Source: Roseateles violae
GTDB lineage: Bacteria; Pseudomonadota; Gammaproteobacteria; Burkholderiales; Burkholderiaceae_C
Direction of reading: 5' to 3'
Assembly (NCBI RefSeq): GCF_030410485.1
Contig: NZ_JAUHHC010000001.1
Coordinates: 868,001 to 932,000, forward strand
DNA length: 64,000 nucleotides
Part shown: piece by piece, positions 17,605 through 26,180 of the stretch
Layout of the letters: the number at the start of each line of letters is the position of its first letter
How positions within the stretch are numbered: the first letter of the stretch is position 1
Program-made: the position numbers and the translations under genes
The notes under the pieces: generated by a model
Told to the model about the DNA's origin: nothing
The model's input: only the letters and a program-made list of their open reading frames with translations
Databases searched by the model: none

Positions 17605-18648
17605 TCAGACGGTCGCCGGGCGCAGCAGCTCGATCGTGCCGGCGTCGGCGTCGATCTCGACCTCGGCGCCGACCGGCAGCGTGTGCTTGCGCTTGATGTG
17701 GCCGATCATCGCGCCGCGGAACACCGGCACGTTCAGGCCCTTGAAGTAGTCGTCGAAGACCTCGTCCAGGGTCAGGGTGCCGTAATTGCCTTCGCCCGGC
17801 TCGCACTTGGTGAACTTGCCGATCACGACGCCGGCCAGCGCGTCGAGCGAGCCGGCCAGGCGCAGGGTCGACAGCATGCGGTCGCAGCGGTAGATGTACT
17901 CGTTGATCTCTTCCAGGAACAGCACCGCGCCGCGGAAGTCCGGGTAGTAGGCCGAGCCGGCCAGCGAGCTGAGCACGGCCAGATTGCCGCCGAGCAGGCG
18001 CCCGCGCGCCTTGCCGCCGCGTATCGTCGTGATGCGGTCCTGCGTCTGCACCAGGTTGTCGCCGCGCTCGCCGCTGGGGTTGCGCAAGGTGTAGGCCTGA
18101 CCCTCCATCACGATGGCGCGGAAGCTGGCCAGGCTGAAGCCGTTCCATTCCGAGCCCGCGACCGGGCAGTGGAAGGTGACCAGGCCGGTCTGCGTGTGGA
18201 TCGCGTTGATCAGCGAGGTCAGGTCCGAGAAGCCGCCGAAGAACTTGGGCTTGGCAGCGATCAGCTTGTAGTCCAGCTTGTCGACGATGCGGTTGCAGCC
18301 CGAGCCGCCGGTCATCGCGATGATGCCGGCCACCGCGTCGTCGGCAAACATCGCGTTGATGTCCGCCGCGCGCTGCGCATCCGTGCCGGCAAACTGGCCG
18401 TAGCGCGCGGCGACGCTGGCGCCGAGCTTGACCTTGAAGCCCAGCGCCTGCAGCAGCTCGATCGCGATCTGCAGCGGCTCGCGCTCATAGGTGGCGTTGG
18501 CCGGGCTGACCAGGCCGATGGTGTCGCCGGGCCGCAGGCGCCTGGCGTGGATCGCAGGCCGGGGGCCGGCGGCGGCGTGGGCAAGAGCGGGCGCGGCGGC
18601 AGCGGCCGCCAGCAGGGCTTGGCCGAAATGGCGTCGGGAAGTCGTCAT
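17605..18648 (-). CDS. LD-carboxypeptidase (S66 family), Tat-exported
   Basis: A 347-residue S66 peptidase with an N-terminal twin-arginine signal (SRRHFGQALLAAAAAAPALAHA), so it should reach the periplasm folded. The nucleophile is S141 (GFSDLTS). The later LFLEEINEYIYRCDR and GAMIGHIKRKH segments carry the expected Glu and His. It would remove D-Ala from tetrapeptide stems outside the cytosol, complementing the cytosolic enzyme at 9140. It lies 25 bases downstream of the D-Ala-D-Ala dipeptidase gene and is probably cotranscribed with it. Its exact peptide specificity is not readable. Confidence 0.85.
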   Translation of the reverse strand: MTTSRRHFGQALLAAAAAAPALAHAAAGPRPAIHARRLRPGDTIGLVSPANATYEREPLQIAIELLQALGFKVKLGASVAARYGQFAGTDAQRAADINAMFADDAVAGIIAMTGGSGCNRIVDKLDYKLIAAKPKFFGGFSDLTSLINAIHTQTGLVTFHCPVAGSEWNGFSLASFRAIVMEGQAYTLRNPSGERGDNLVQTQDRITTIRGGKARGRLLGGNLAVLSSLAGSAYYPDFRGAVLFLEEINEYIYRCDRMLSTLRLAGSLDALAGVVIGKFTKCEPGEGNYGTLTLDEVFDDYFKGLNVPVFRGAMIGHIKRKHTLPVGAEVEIDADAGTIELLRPATV

Positions 18649-18673
18649 GGAGTTCGGTGCGGATTTCTTTTTT

Positions 18674-19276
18674 CTACATCACGCGCGGCAGATCGCGCCG
18701 CACGGCGACACGGTCGCCGAAGTCGAAGTGCCACCATTCGGTGCTGATGCTCTGGAAGCCCGCATGGCGCATGGCCGCGCGCAGCCAGCCGCGCTCGAGC
18801 AGATGCTGCGGCTGCAGCAGGCCCAGCGCCAGATGCTCGACCTCGTGGTCGGGGTGCGAGTTCAGGCTCATCTCGTCGAAGCCCGAGCCCATATCGACAT
18901 CGCGGCCCTCGGGATCGATGACGGTGACGTCGACGGCCATGCCGAAGGAGTGGATGGAGCCACGCTCCGGGTTGGCCAGGTACATGGTCAGCGGCGTGCC
19001 CTGCAGCTCGGCCCACAGCACTTCCTGCACGCGCTGCGGCCGTAGCGCGTCCAGCACGCGCAGCGAATAGCCGGGGCGCTTTTCGGCCAGCCAGGCGGCG
19101 GCGCGCTCCAGCGCATCGGCCGCCTCGCGGCGCAGCCAGGCGCAGTCGAGGCCGCCATAGACGTCATGGCCGACGAAGTTGTCGGGTGTCGCGTAGCGCA
19201 GCTCGACGCTGATGCCGGGGATGCTCAGCAGCGAACGGAAGTCCGGATGCGACGGCACGTCTTCGCAAGGAATCAT
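18674..19276 (-). CDS. ddpX: D-alanyl-D-alanine dipeptidase (VanX/DdpX family)
   Basis: A 200-residue zinc dipeptidase that splits D-Ala-D-Ala. The peptidase M15D signature is complete: SxHxxGxAxD at 107-116 (SIHSFGMAVD; zinc ligands H109 and D116) and ExWWH at 180-183 (catalytic Glu180, ligand H183). R80 corresponds to the transition-state Arg of VanX. There is no signal peptide, so it is probably cytosolic and acts on imported dipeptide. The gene lies with dppA-type and LysR genes, as E. coli ddpX lies with ddpABCDF. This is catabolic rather than vancomycin resistance (inference). Confidence 0.92.
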   Translation of the reverse strand: MIPCEDVPSHPDFRSLLSIPGISVELRYATPDNFVGHDVYGGLDCAWLRREAADALERAAAWLAEKRPGYSLRVLDALRPQRVQEVLWAELQGTPLTMYLANPERGSIHSFGMAVDVTVIDPEGRDVDMGSGFDEMSLNSHPDHEVEHLALGLLQPQHLLERGWLRAAMRHAGFQSISTEWWHFDFGDRVAVRRDLPRVM

Positions 19277-19379
19277 GTTGGCTCCCCGCTCGCCGGGTAC
19301 GGCGATCGACCCTCCGTGAGGGACGGGCCTTGTTTGGGGCGGCCCGGCGCGGCGGCCCGGCGCTTCGCTGCGCTCGCGT
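19277..19379. repeat. Possible degenerate hairpin element, copy C (inverted orientation)
   Basis: Between the LysR and ddpX genes the minus strand reads GCCGGGCCGCCCCAA (also present at 790-804). It then has CCCTC-ACG-GAGGG, a GCCG-TACC-CGGC hairpin, and GAGCGGGGAGC. The order (GC hairpins, then a hairpin with a TAC loop, then a CGAG..GGGG flank) resembles copies A and B, but matching is looser. It may instead be ordinary GC-rich spacer. Confidence 0.3.
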
Positions 19380-20282
19380 TCATGTGTTCAAACTCTCGAG
19401 GTTCTCGCGTGCCGCATCGCCCAGGTACTTGACCAGGCGGCGCGCCGTCTGCGCCAGCGGCGCGCTGGCCGCGGTCAGCAGGTAAAGATGCACCGGCATC
19501 GCCGGCGCCAGCGGCCGCAGGCGCACGCGCGCGCGGTCGGCCGAGGCGGCGGTGAAGGGGTCGACGACGGTCATGCCGACGCCGGCCTCGACCAGCGCGC
19601 GCGCCAGCTGGTAGGTCTGCACGCTGATGCGGCTGTGCAGCGGCGCACCCTGGGCTTCGCTGGCGTTCTGCACGACATTGGCCAGCGGGTCGTCGCCGGC
19701 CAGGCCGACCAGCTCGCTGGTGATCTCGGCGATCGACAGCGGGCCCTGGCCCTGCGCCTCGGGGCTGCCGACCGGGCACAGCGCCATCATCGTGCCGCTG
19801 GCCAGCGGTTCGGCCTTGATGCCGGGATGGCGCGGGTCCTGCAGCGACAGGGCCAGATCGGCCTCGCCGAGCAGCAGTGCGGCGACGATCTCGCGCGTGT
19901 GGTTGGTGGCCAGCGAGCAGTGGCCCAGCGGAAAGGCGCGGCACCATTGCGTCATCGCCGCCGGCACGACGGCGGCGGCCAGGGTCGGCGTCGCGACCAG
20001 GCGCACCTGCTCCGATTCGCCGCTGCGCAGATTGGCGGCCAGGCGCCGGATGCCGACCAGATCGCGGTTCAGCTTGTCGATCTCGACGAACAGGCGCTGC
20101 GCCTCCGGCGTCGGGTAGAGCTTGCCACGCACGCGGTCGAACAGCGGCATGCCCAGCTGCAGCTCGCAATGCTGCAGCACCTTGGTAACGGCCGGCTGCG
20201 AGATATGCAGCAGCTGCGCCGCGCCGCTGATCGTGCCGGCCTGCATGATCGCGTGGAAGACTTCGATATGGCGCAGCCTCAT
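19380..20282 (-). CDS. LysR-family transcriptional regulator
   Basis: A 300-residue LysR regulator. The N-terminal winged helix-turn-helix is clear (FHAIMQAGTISGAAQLLHISQPAVTKVLQHCE, residues 8-39). It is followed by the linker helix and a periplasmic-binding-like effector domain beginning near residue 90 (VRLVATPTLAAAVVP). It lies six bases downstream of the dipeptide-binding protein gene and upstream of ddpX in the same direction. It is the natural candidate to control the transporter and murein-peptide genes. The effector is unknown; D-Ala or a muropeptide is a reasonable guess. Confidence 0.9.
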   Translation of the reverse strand: MRLRHIEVFHAIMQAGTISGAAQLLHISQPAVTKVLQHCELQLGMPLFDRVRGKLYPTPEAQRLFVEIDKLNRDLVGIRRLAANLRSGESEQVRLVATPTLAAAVVPAAMTQWCRAFPLGHCSLATNHTREIVAALLLGEADLALSLQDPRHPGIKAEPLASGTMMALCPVGSPEAQGQGPLSIAEITSELVGLAGDDPLANVVQNASEAQGAPLHSRISVQTYQLARALVEAGVGMTVVDPFTAASADRARVRLRPLAPAMPVHLYLLTAASAPLAQTARRLVKYLGDAARENLESLNT

Positions 20283-20288
20283 GCCCGA

Positions 20289-21908
20289 TTACTTCCGGTA
20301 GACGTTCTCGAAGTCGACCGAGCCGTTCGGCGCCATGATGAAGCCGACCACGTCCTTGCGCACCGGGATGTAGACGGTCGAATGCGCCATCGTGATCCAG
20401 GGGCGCTCGCGCTTGAAGACCTCCTGCGCCTGCTCGTACAGGGCCAGGCGCTTCTTGGTGTCGGTGGTCGCGCGGGCCTCGTCGATCAGCTTCTCGAAAT
20501 CCTTGTTGCAGAACTTGACGCCGCTCTTGTTGGCCGCGCAGCTGAGGTTGGGCGTCAGGAACTCGTCGGCGTCGCCGGTCTCGCCGGACCAGCCACTCAT
20601 ATAGACGCTGTGCTCGCCGTTGTTGGCGCGCTTCAGGTACTCGCCCCACTCATAGGTCTTGATGTTCGCCTTGACGCCGATCTTGGCCCAGTCCTGCTGG
20701 ATCAGCTGGGCCATCAGCTGGCCGTTCGGATTGGTCGGCCGCGTCACCGGCAGCGCCCACAGGTCCAGCTCCAGCCCGTCCTTGTAGCCGGCCTTGGCCA
20801 GCAGCTCCTTGGCGCGCGTGGGGTTGTACTCGTTCTTCAGCTTCTTGTTGTAGCCGGGGATGGCCGGCGGGAAGGCGCTGACCGCCTGCATCGCGTCGCC
20901 GCGCGGGAACAGCGCCTTGAAGATCGCGTTGCGGTCGATGGAGATGTCCAGCGCCTCGCGCACCTCGCGCTTGTCGGTCGGCGCGTTCTTCATATTGAAG
21001 GACAGGTAGGAGATGTTCAGCGCCTGGATCTTCTCGACCTTGATGTCGGGCTTGCCGTCCAGCGCGGCGACGTCGACGTCGCGGATGGCCGCCGTCACAT
21101 GGCATTCGCCGGCCGCCAGCTTCTGCACCCGCACATTCGGCTCGCGGCTGATACTGAACACCAGGGCCGAGCTCTGCTGCTTGCTGCCCCAGTAGTCGGG
21201 GTTGGGCTCCATGCGGATCACATCGTCCTTGGCATAGGACTTGAAGCGGTAGGGCCCAGTGCCGACCGGCTGATTGTTGATCTGGCCGGCCTCGCCCTTC
21301 TTCAAGAGCTGCGCGCCGTACTCGGCCGAATGGATGCCGGCCCAGGCCATCGCGAAATTGGCGGCAAAGGTGACGTTGGGCGCCTTCAGGCGGAAGCGCA
21401 CCGTGTAGTCGTCGACCTTGTCGATGCCGTCCAGCAGCTTGGCCAGGCCCAGATTGTTCGGATAGACGAAGTTGGCCGGGAAGGCCTTGTTGAACGGGTG
21501 CTCGGGGTCGACGAAGCGCTGGAAGGTGAACAGCACGTCGTCGGCATTGAGCTCGCGCGTCGGCGTGAAGTAGGGCGTCTTGTGGAACTTGACGCCGCGG
21601 CGCAGGGTGAAGGTGAAGGTCTTCGCGTCCGGCGAGATGGTCCAGGCGGTCGCCAGCTTGGGCACCAGCTCGGTGGTGCCGCGCTTGAAGTCCAGCAGGC
21701 CCTGGAACATCTGCCGGCTGACGTTGTTGGTGCTGGCGCTGTCCCACATGCCGGGGTCGAAGCCCTCGGGGCTGGCGTCGGCGCAATAGACCAGCGGCTT
21801 GCCGGCCGCCTGGGCCGTCAGCACGGGCAGGGTCGTCAGCGCCAGGGCGGCGGCCGACAGGGCGGCCAAGCGGGGCAGGGGGAGCAGCAGGGTGGGCGTG
21901 GTTTTCAT
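20289..21908 (-). CDS. dppA: Dipeptide-type ABC transporter substrate-binding protein
   Basis: A 539-residue periplasmic binding protein of the SBP family 5. The signal peptide ends near residue 35 (LPVLTAQAAG). NNVSRQMFQGLLDFKRGTTE opens the mature domain and SGWSGETGDADEFLTPNLSC matches the ligand region of DppA/MppA proteins. ATG 21908 starts the signal peptide; the frame upstream to 21974 adds no support. It would feed di-, tri- or murein peptides to the Dpp membrane complex encoded at 24279-28099, although it is separated from those genes by the DUF2145 pair, HU and a small exported protein. MppA-like binding of murein tripeptide is possible but unproven. Confidence 0.88.
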   Translation of the reverse strand: MKTTPTLLLPLPRLAALSAAALALTTLPVLTAQAAGKPLVYCADASPEGFDPGMWDSASTNNVSRQMFQGLLDFKRGTTELVPKLATAWTISPDAKTFTFTLRRGVKFHKTPYFTPTRELNADDVLFTFQRFVDPEHPFNKAFPANFVYPNNLGLAKLLDGIDKVDDYTVRFRLKAPNVTFAANFAMAWAGIHSAEYGAQLLKKGEAGQINNQPVGTGPYRFKSYAKDDVIRMEPNPDYWGSKQQSSALVFSISREPNVRVQKLAAGECHVTAAIRDVDVAALDGKPDIKVEKIQALNISYLSFNMKNAPTDKREVREALDISIDRNAIFKALFPRGDAMQAVSAFPPAIPGYNKKLKNEYNPTRAKELLAKAGYKDGLELDLWALPVTRPTNPNGQLMAQLIQQDWAKIGVKANIKTYEWGEYLKRANNGEHSVYMSGWSGETGDADEFLTPNLSCAANKSGVKFCNKDFEKLIDEARATTDTKKRLALYEQAQEVFKRERPWITMAHSTVYIPVRKDVVGFIMAPNGSVDFENVYRK

Positions 21909-22105
21909 CGTGGCGGCGGCAGCGGGGCTTGGCGGGACAATGAAGCGCATTTTGAAACGCGCATCAAGGCCCACAACTGAGAAGTCCGGTGGAGTCTATA
22001 ACTTCTGCTTATGGAAGACCCGCTTCGACGCGCTATCCTTCCGGCTGCGCCGGTTTCGGCCTCTTCTTCCCCCTCCCGCTTCGCGCCGCGAAGCCCGCTC
22101 CCCTG

Positions 22106-22582
22106 ATGATGATGAACGACAAGCTGGTCAAGACTTCCCTCGTGTTTGCCGCCGCGCTGGCGACGGCTTTGCCCGCGCTGCCGGCGCTGGCCGGCAGCTC
22201 GGCCGCCTCCTCGGCCTCCGACAGCGCCTCCACCTCGGTGGGCAGTTCCTCCACCTCGATCGAGAAGTCCAGCGCCTCGTCCACCGGCGACAAGAAGGTC
22301 GCCGCCGGCGATTACCAGCTGATCGAGATGGCCGAGGCGGCCGGGCGCCCGGGCCTGCTGCGCCTGCGGCTGCAGGCGCTGGCCGGCGAGCGCGACGAGT
22401 TCTTCCTGCTGCTGCCGCGCGAGGCGGCCCAGGTCGGCCGCCTGGCCGAGGGCAAGATCGTCAGCGCGCAGCAGCGCCCCTACGGCCTCGAATTCGCCGC
22501 CGCCGACACGCGGACCACCTTCTTCCTGGTGCTGGAGGACGGATGGCAGCGCGAACTGGACAGCCGCCCGGTCCTGCTTTGA
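22106..22582 (+). CDS. Exported protein of unknown function
   Basis: A 158-residue protein with a signal peptide (cleavage about residue 30, after PALAG). A Ser/Ala/Thr-rich linker (residues about 31-65) follows, and then a compact C-terminal domain containing YQLIEMAEAAGRPGLLRLRL and TTFFLVLEDGWQRELDSRPV. I do not recognise the family. Three ATG codons stand in a row (22106, 22109, 22112), so the start is uncertain by two residues. Its stop overlaps the TTG start of the DUF2145 gene (TTGA), and the two are likely made together. Confidence 0.7.
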   Translation: MMMNDKLVKTSLVFAAALATALPALPALAGSSAASSASDSASTSVGSSSTSIEKSSASSTGDKKVAAGDYQLIEMAEAAGRPGLLRLRLQALAGERDEFFLLLPREAAQVGRLAEGKIVSAQQRPYGLEFAAADTRTTFFLVLEDGWQRELDSRPVLL

Positions 22583-23484
22583 GGCCGCGGCGGGCCTTGC
22601 GCCGGCTGCTGCCGGCACTGCCGCTGCTGCTCGGCGCCGGCCTGGCGGCGGCCCAGGCCGCCTCGCTGCGCTTTTGCGACAAGCCGGCCGCGCTGACGGC
22701 CGCCGAGCAGGACCGGATGCTGCGCTTCGGCGCCGTCGTCAAGCAGGAGCTCGAACGCTCCGGTGCCGACAGCGCGCTGATCGCCCGCTCCGGCCTGGAC
22801 CTCGAACGGTTGGGCCAGCGCTATTCGCATGCCGGCCTGAGCCTGCGGGCCAGCGGCAACACGCCCTGGTCGGTGCGCCAGCTCTACTACGCTTGCGACG
22901 AGGGCCGGCCGCGCCTGTTCGACCAGGGCATGGCCGGCTTCGTGATGGGAACCAGCGAGCCGGCGCTGGGCTATGTCTCGCTGGTCCTGCTGCCGGCCGA
23001 GGCGGCCGCGGCGCTGGAGCGCACCGCGCTGGACGACCGCCGCGCGCTGGCGCTGCTGGGCGGCGACTACAGCGCCAACGCCCATGCCTGGGGCCTGCGC
23101 TACCAGAACTGCAATCAATGGCTGGTCGAGCTGCTGGCCAGCGCCTGGGGCGCCGCAGCCGACCGCGCCGCCGCGCAGCAATGGCTGCGCGAGCAGCGCT
23201 ACCGGCCCAGCGAGATCGAGCTCGGCCCGGTGCTGATGCTGGCCAGCCTGTTCGTGCCCTGGGTGCATATGGCCGACCATCCGCAGGACGATATTGCCGC
23301 CGGTCGCTACCGCCTCAGCCTGCCGGTGGCCATCGAGGGCTTCGTGCGCGAGCGCCTGCCCGGCGCGAGGCGGATCGAGCTCTGCCACACCGACAGCCGG
23401 ATCGTCGTGCGCCACGGCTGGCAGCCGCTCGCGGACGGCTGCGTCGCCGGCGACGGCGACGAGGTGATCGCGCTCCAGCAATAG
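22579..23484 (+). CDS. DUF2145 family exported protein
   Basis: A 301-residue protein of the DUF2145 type with an N-terminal signal sequence (LRRLLPALPLLLGAGLAAAQA). The mature part starts SLRFCDKPAALTAAEQDR. It contains GNTPWSVRQLYYACDEGRPRLFDQG and YQNCNQWLVELLA, with several conserved Cys. The function is unknown; it should be periplasmic. The TTG at 22579 is embedded in the stop of the previous gene, implying coupled translation. The pair runs against the strand of the surrounding murein-salvage genes and looks like an insertion between dppA and hupB. Confidence 0.75.
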   Translation: MRPRRALRRLLPALPLLLGAGLAAAQAASLRFCDKPAALTAAEQDRMLRFGAVVKQELERSGADSALIARSGLDLERLGQRYSHAGLSLRASGNTPWSVRQLYYACDEGRPRLFDQGMAGFVMGTSEPALGYVSLVLLPAEAAAALERTALDDRRALALLGGDYSANAHAWGLRYQNCNQWLVELLASAWGAAADRAAAQQWLREQRYRPSEIELGPVLMLASLFVPWVHMADHPQDDIAAGRYRLSLPVAIEGFVRERLPGARRIELCHTDSRIVVRHGWQPLADGCVAGDGDEVIALQQ

Positions 23485-23485
23485 G

Positions 23486-23514
23486 CAAAAAAAAGAGACG
23501 CGCGAGCGTCTCTT
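23486..23514 (-). terminator. Rho-independent terminator downstream of hupB
   Basis: AAGAGACGC-GCGA-GCGTCTCTT forms a perfect nine-base-pair stem with a four-base loop. On the minus strand it is followed by eight T, the form expected at the end of the HU gene 30 bases upstream. For the converging DUF2145 transcript the T-run is lacking, although the stem may still act. Confidence 0.85.
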
Positions 23515-23543
23515 GGCGGGGTCGGGTCTTGCGACCGGCCTGC

Positions 23544-23819
23544 TTACTTGTTCAGCGCGTCCTTCAGCGCCTTGCCGGGGCTGAACTTGGCCGCGGTCGA
23601 GGCGGCGATTTCCAGCGCCTCGCCGGTGGCGGGGTTCTTGCCGGTGCGGGCGGCGCGCGCGCTGGTCTTGAAGGTGCCGAAGCCGACCAGGGCGACGGCG
23701 TCGCCGGCGGCGAGGGCTTCGGTGATCGTGCTCAGGGTGGCATCCAGCATCGTGGTGGCGACGGCGCGGGTGACGCCGGCCTTGCTGGCGATGCTTTCGA
23801 TCAGTTCGGTTTTGTTCAT
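23544..23819 (-). CDS. hupB: DNA-binding protein HU
   Basis: A 91-residue HU/IHF-family nucleoid protein: MNKTELIESIA at the start, the hallmark GFGTF-K at about 46-51, the arm with TGKNPATGE, and the basic tail PGKALKDALNK. It compacts DNA as a dimer. It should be highly expressed and has its own terminator at 23486-23514. Upstream, on the minus strand, a GATAAT lies about 50 bases before the ATG and could be a -10 box, followed by a CCCC-TTC-GGGG hairpin in the leader; no good -35 is visible. Its place between dppA and dppF is unrelated to transport. Confidence 0.95.
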   Translation of the reverse strand: MNKTELIESIASKAGVTRAVATTMLDATLSTITEALAAGDAVALVGFGTFKTSARAARTGKNPATGEALEIAASTAAKFSPGKALKDALNK

Positions 23820-23881
23820 CAGTGATCCATTGAAACAGGGAGTTCCCCGAAGGGGCGCCGATTATCGCGGCTTCCGGCGCC

Positions 23882-24229
23882 TCAGCGGTCGCCCGCCGCC
23901 GAGGGCAGCGGCGTGTGCAGCACGATCTGCAGCGCCTGCTCGGCGCTGAAGCCCTTCTTCACGAGGGCCTCGAACAGATTGCGCTTGAAGCTGGCGATGC
24001 GCGCGGCCGTCTCCGGGCGCTCGGCGAATCGCAGCTCGGCATCGAGGATGGCGTCGGCCATGCGCGCCGCATTCGGCACCACCGGGCTGGCCGTGCTTTC
24101 CATCATGCGGCGGATGTTTTCCTCGCGCGCGGACGGTGGCGCGGAACTCTGGGCCAGGCCCAGCGCCGGCATGAGGCCCAGGACGTGACCCAGGACGAGG
24201 GTCGGAAACAGGAGACGGCGGATGCGCAT
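23882..24229 (-). CDS. Small exported protein of unknown function
   Basis: A 115-residue protein with a signal peptide (MRIRRLLFPTLVLG..ALGLAQ, cleavage about residue 27). The mature part is helical, with ENIRRMMESTASP, AILDAELRFAERPETAARIASFKRNLFEALVKKGFSAEQALQIV. The last segment resembles a short helix bundle seen in periplasmic hypothetical proteins. No family is recognised. It follows dppF on the same strand after 49 bases, so it may be read from the transporter message. Confidence 0.65.
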   Translation of the reverse strand: MRIRRLLFPTLVLGHVLGLMPALGLAQSSAPPSAREENIRRMMESTASPVVPNAARMADAILDAELRFAERPETAARIASFKRNLFEALVKKGFSAEQALQIVLHTPLPSAAGDR

Positions 24230-24278
24230 GGTCGGACTCCGGTGGATAGGGGTTGCCGCTAATTTAGCGGCCCGGTGC

Positions 24279-25241
24279 TCAAACCACGTGGCAGGCGACC
24301 TGCCGGCCCTCGACCTCCCGCAGTCGCGGCGTCTCCACCTTGCAGCGCTCGACGGCCAGCGGGCAGCGCTTGTGGAAGGCGCAGCCGCTCGGTGGGTTCA
24401 GGGGGCTGGGCAGTTCGCCGTGAATCTTGATGCGCTCGCGGCGGTCGGCCGCACGCAGGGCCGGCGTCGCGCTCATCAGCGCGCGCGTGTAGGGGTGCAG
24501 CGGGCGGGCGAAGATGGTTTTCTTGTCGCCGTACTCGACCGCCGCGCCCAGGTACATGACCATCAGATCGTCGGCCATGTGCTCGACGACGCTGAGGTTG
24601 TGCGAGATGAACACATAGCCGGTGCCGAACTCGGCCTGCAGGTCCATGAACAGGTTCAGGATCTGCGCCTGGATCGACACGTCCAGCGCCGACACCGGCT
24701 CGTCCGCGACGACGATCTTCGGGTTCAGGATCATCGCGCGCGCGATCGCGATCCGCTGGCGCTGGCCGCCCGAGAACATGTGCGGATAGCGGCGCAGATG
24801 CTCGGGCCGCAGGCCCACCTTGGCGACCAGGGCCTCGACGCGCTCGCGCCGCTCGGCCTTCGTCAGGCTCGTGTTGATCAGCAGCGGCTCGTCCAGGGTC
24901 GTGGCGATGCTCTTGCGCGGGTTTAGCGAGGCAAAAGGGTTCTGGAACACCATCTGCACCTGCTGGCGCAGAGCCTTCAGCTGCGCCTTGTCGGCATGGG
25001 CCGCATCGGTGCCCGAAAGTCGCAGCGCGCCCGAGGTCGGCGCCTCGATCAGGGTCAGCTGGCGCGCCAGGGTCGACTTGCCGCAGCCCGATTCGCCGAC
25101 GACGGCCAGCGTCCTGCGGGCCTCCAGCGTGAAGGAGACGCCATTCAAGGCCTTGACGGTCGCCTTGGGCTTGAACAGGCCCTGGCCGACCTTGTAATGG
25201 CGGGCCAGGTCTTGCGCTTGCAGCAGCGGTGCGGCGCTCAT
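24279..25241 (-). CDS. dppF: Dipeptide ABC transporter ATP-binding protein DppF
   Basis: A 320-residue ABC ATPase of the oligopeptide/nickel class. Walker [10 protein letters not shown] is near residue 49, the signature [14 protein letters not shown] near 155, Walker [14 protein letters not shown] near 175, and the C-terminal Cys-rich region [15 protein letters not shown] is typical of the OppF group. The start overlaps the dppD stop (ATGA). It is the last transporter gene of the amiD-dppBCDF run. Confidence 0.93.
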   Translation of the reverse strand: MSAAPLLQAQDLARHYKVGQGLFKPKATVKALNGVSFTLEARRTLAVVGESGCGKSTLARQLTLIEAPTSGALRLSGTDAAHADKAQLKALRQQVQMVFQNPFASLNPRKSIATTLDEPLLINTSLTKAERRERVEALVAKVGLRPEHLRRYPHMFSGGQRQRIAIARAMILNPKIVVADEPVSALDVSIQAQILNLFMDLQAEFGTGYVFISHNLSVVEHMADDLMVMYLGAAVEYGDKKTIFARPLHPYTRALMSATPALRAADRRERIKIHGELPSPLNPPSGCAFHKRCPLAVERCKVETPRLREVEGRQVACHVV

Positions 25242-26179
25242 GCGGCGCTCCTCGGGAAGAAGCAGCGTACGCCCTCGGCCAGCGCCGGGCGCTCGTTGCG
25301 GCAGCGCGGCTGCATATAGGGGCAGCGCGGCGACAGCAGGCAGCCGCCGGGGCGGTCCAGCGCGCCGGGCACGATGCCGGGCAGGGCGGCCAGGCGGGCC
25401 GTGCCCTTGTTGTGTTCGGGGATCGCGGCCAGCAGCGCCTCGGTGTACGGGTGGCGCGGCGCGTCGAAGATCGCCGGCACGGCGGCCGTTTCGACGATCT
25501 GGCCGGCGTACATCACCGCGATGCGCTGCGCCATCTCGGCGACGATGGCCAGGTCGTGCGTGATCATCACCAGGCCCATGCCCTGCTCGCGCTGCAGGCG
25601 CAAGAGCAGGTCCATGATCTGGGCCTGGATGGTCACGTCCAGCGCGGTGGTCGGCTCGTCGGCGATCAAGAGCTTGGGCCCGCAGGCAATCGCCATCGCG
25701 ATCATCACGCGCTGGTTCATGCCGCCCGAGAGCTGGTGCGGATAGGCCCGCATGCGGTTCCTCGCATCGGGGATCTCGACCAGCTCCAGCAGCTCCAGCA
25801 CGCGCTTCTCCGCTGCCGCGCCGCGCAGGCCCAGATGGGCCTTGAGCACCTCGGCAATCTGGTAGCCGACCGTATAGCTTGGGTTCAAGCTGGACAGGGC
25901 GTCCTGGAAGACCATCGCCATATCGCGGCCGATCAGCGCGCGGCGCTGCTTAGCGTTGAGCTTCAGCAAGTCCTGACCCTGGAACTCGAGCTTGTCGGCC
26001 GTCACCTTGCCCGGCGCGTCGATCAGGCCCATCAGGGCCAGCATGGTCACCGACTTGCCCGAGCCCGATTCGCCGACGATGCCCAGCAATTCGCCGGCCT
26101 CCAGCGTCAGGTCGACGCCATCGACGGCCGGGAAGCGCCCGAACTCGACGCGCAGATTCTTGATATCGAGCAGGGCCAT
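25238..26179 (-). CDS. dppD: Dipeptide ABC transporter ATP-binding protein DppD
   Basis: A 313-residue ABC ATPase pairing with DppF. Walker A is GESGSGKSV near residue 38, the signature is [14 protein letters not shown], Walker B is [13 protein letters not shown], and the C-terminal motif [15 protein letters not shown] matches the OppD/DppD class, which can bind an iron-sulfur cluster. It overlaps dppF by four bases and follows the DppC gene after one base, so the genes form one operon. Confidence 0.93.
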   Translation of the reverse strand: MALLDIKNLRVEFGRFPAVDGVDLTLEAGELLGIVGESGSGKSVTMLALMGLIDAPGKVTADKLEFQGQDLLKLNAKQRRALIGRDMAMVFQDALSSLNPSYTVGYQIAEVLKAHLGLRGAAAEKRVLELLELVEIPDARNRMRAYPHQLSGGMNQRVMIAMAIACGPKLLIADEPTTALDVTIQAQIMDLLLRLQREQGMGLVMITHDLAIVAEMAQRIAVMYAGQIVETAAVPAIFDAPRHPYTEALLAAIPEHNKGTARLAALPGIVPGALDRPGGCLLSPRCPYMQPRCRNERPALAEGVRCFFPRSAA

Positions 26180-26180
26180 C

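Noticed and set aside
18674-19276. VanX-type dipeptidase as a vancomycin-resistance gene
   Set aside because: No vanH, vanA, vanR or vanS genes are present. The context is murein salvage in a Gram-negative, where DdpX is catabolic.
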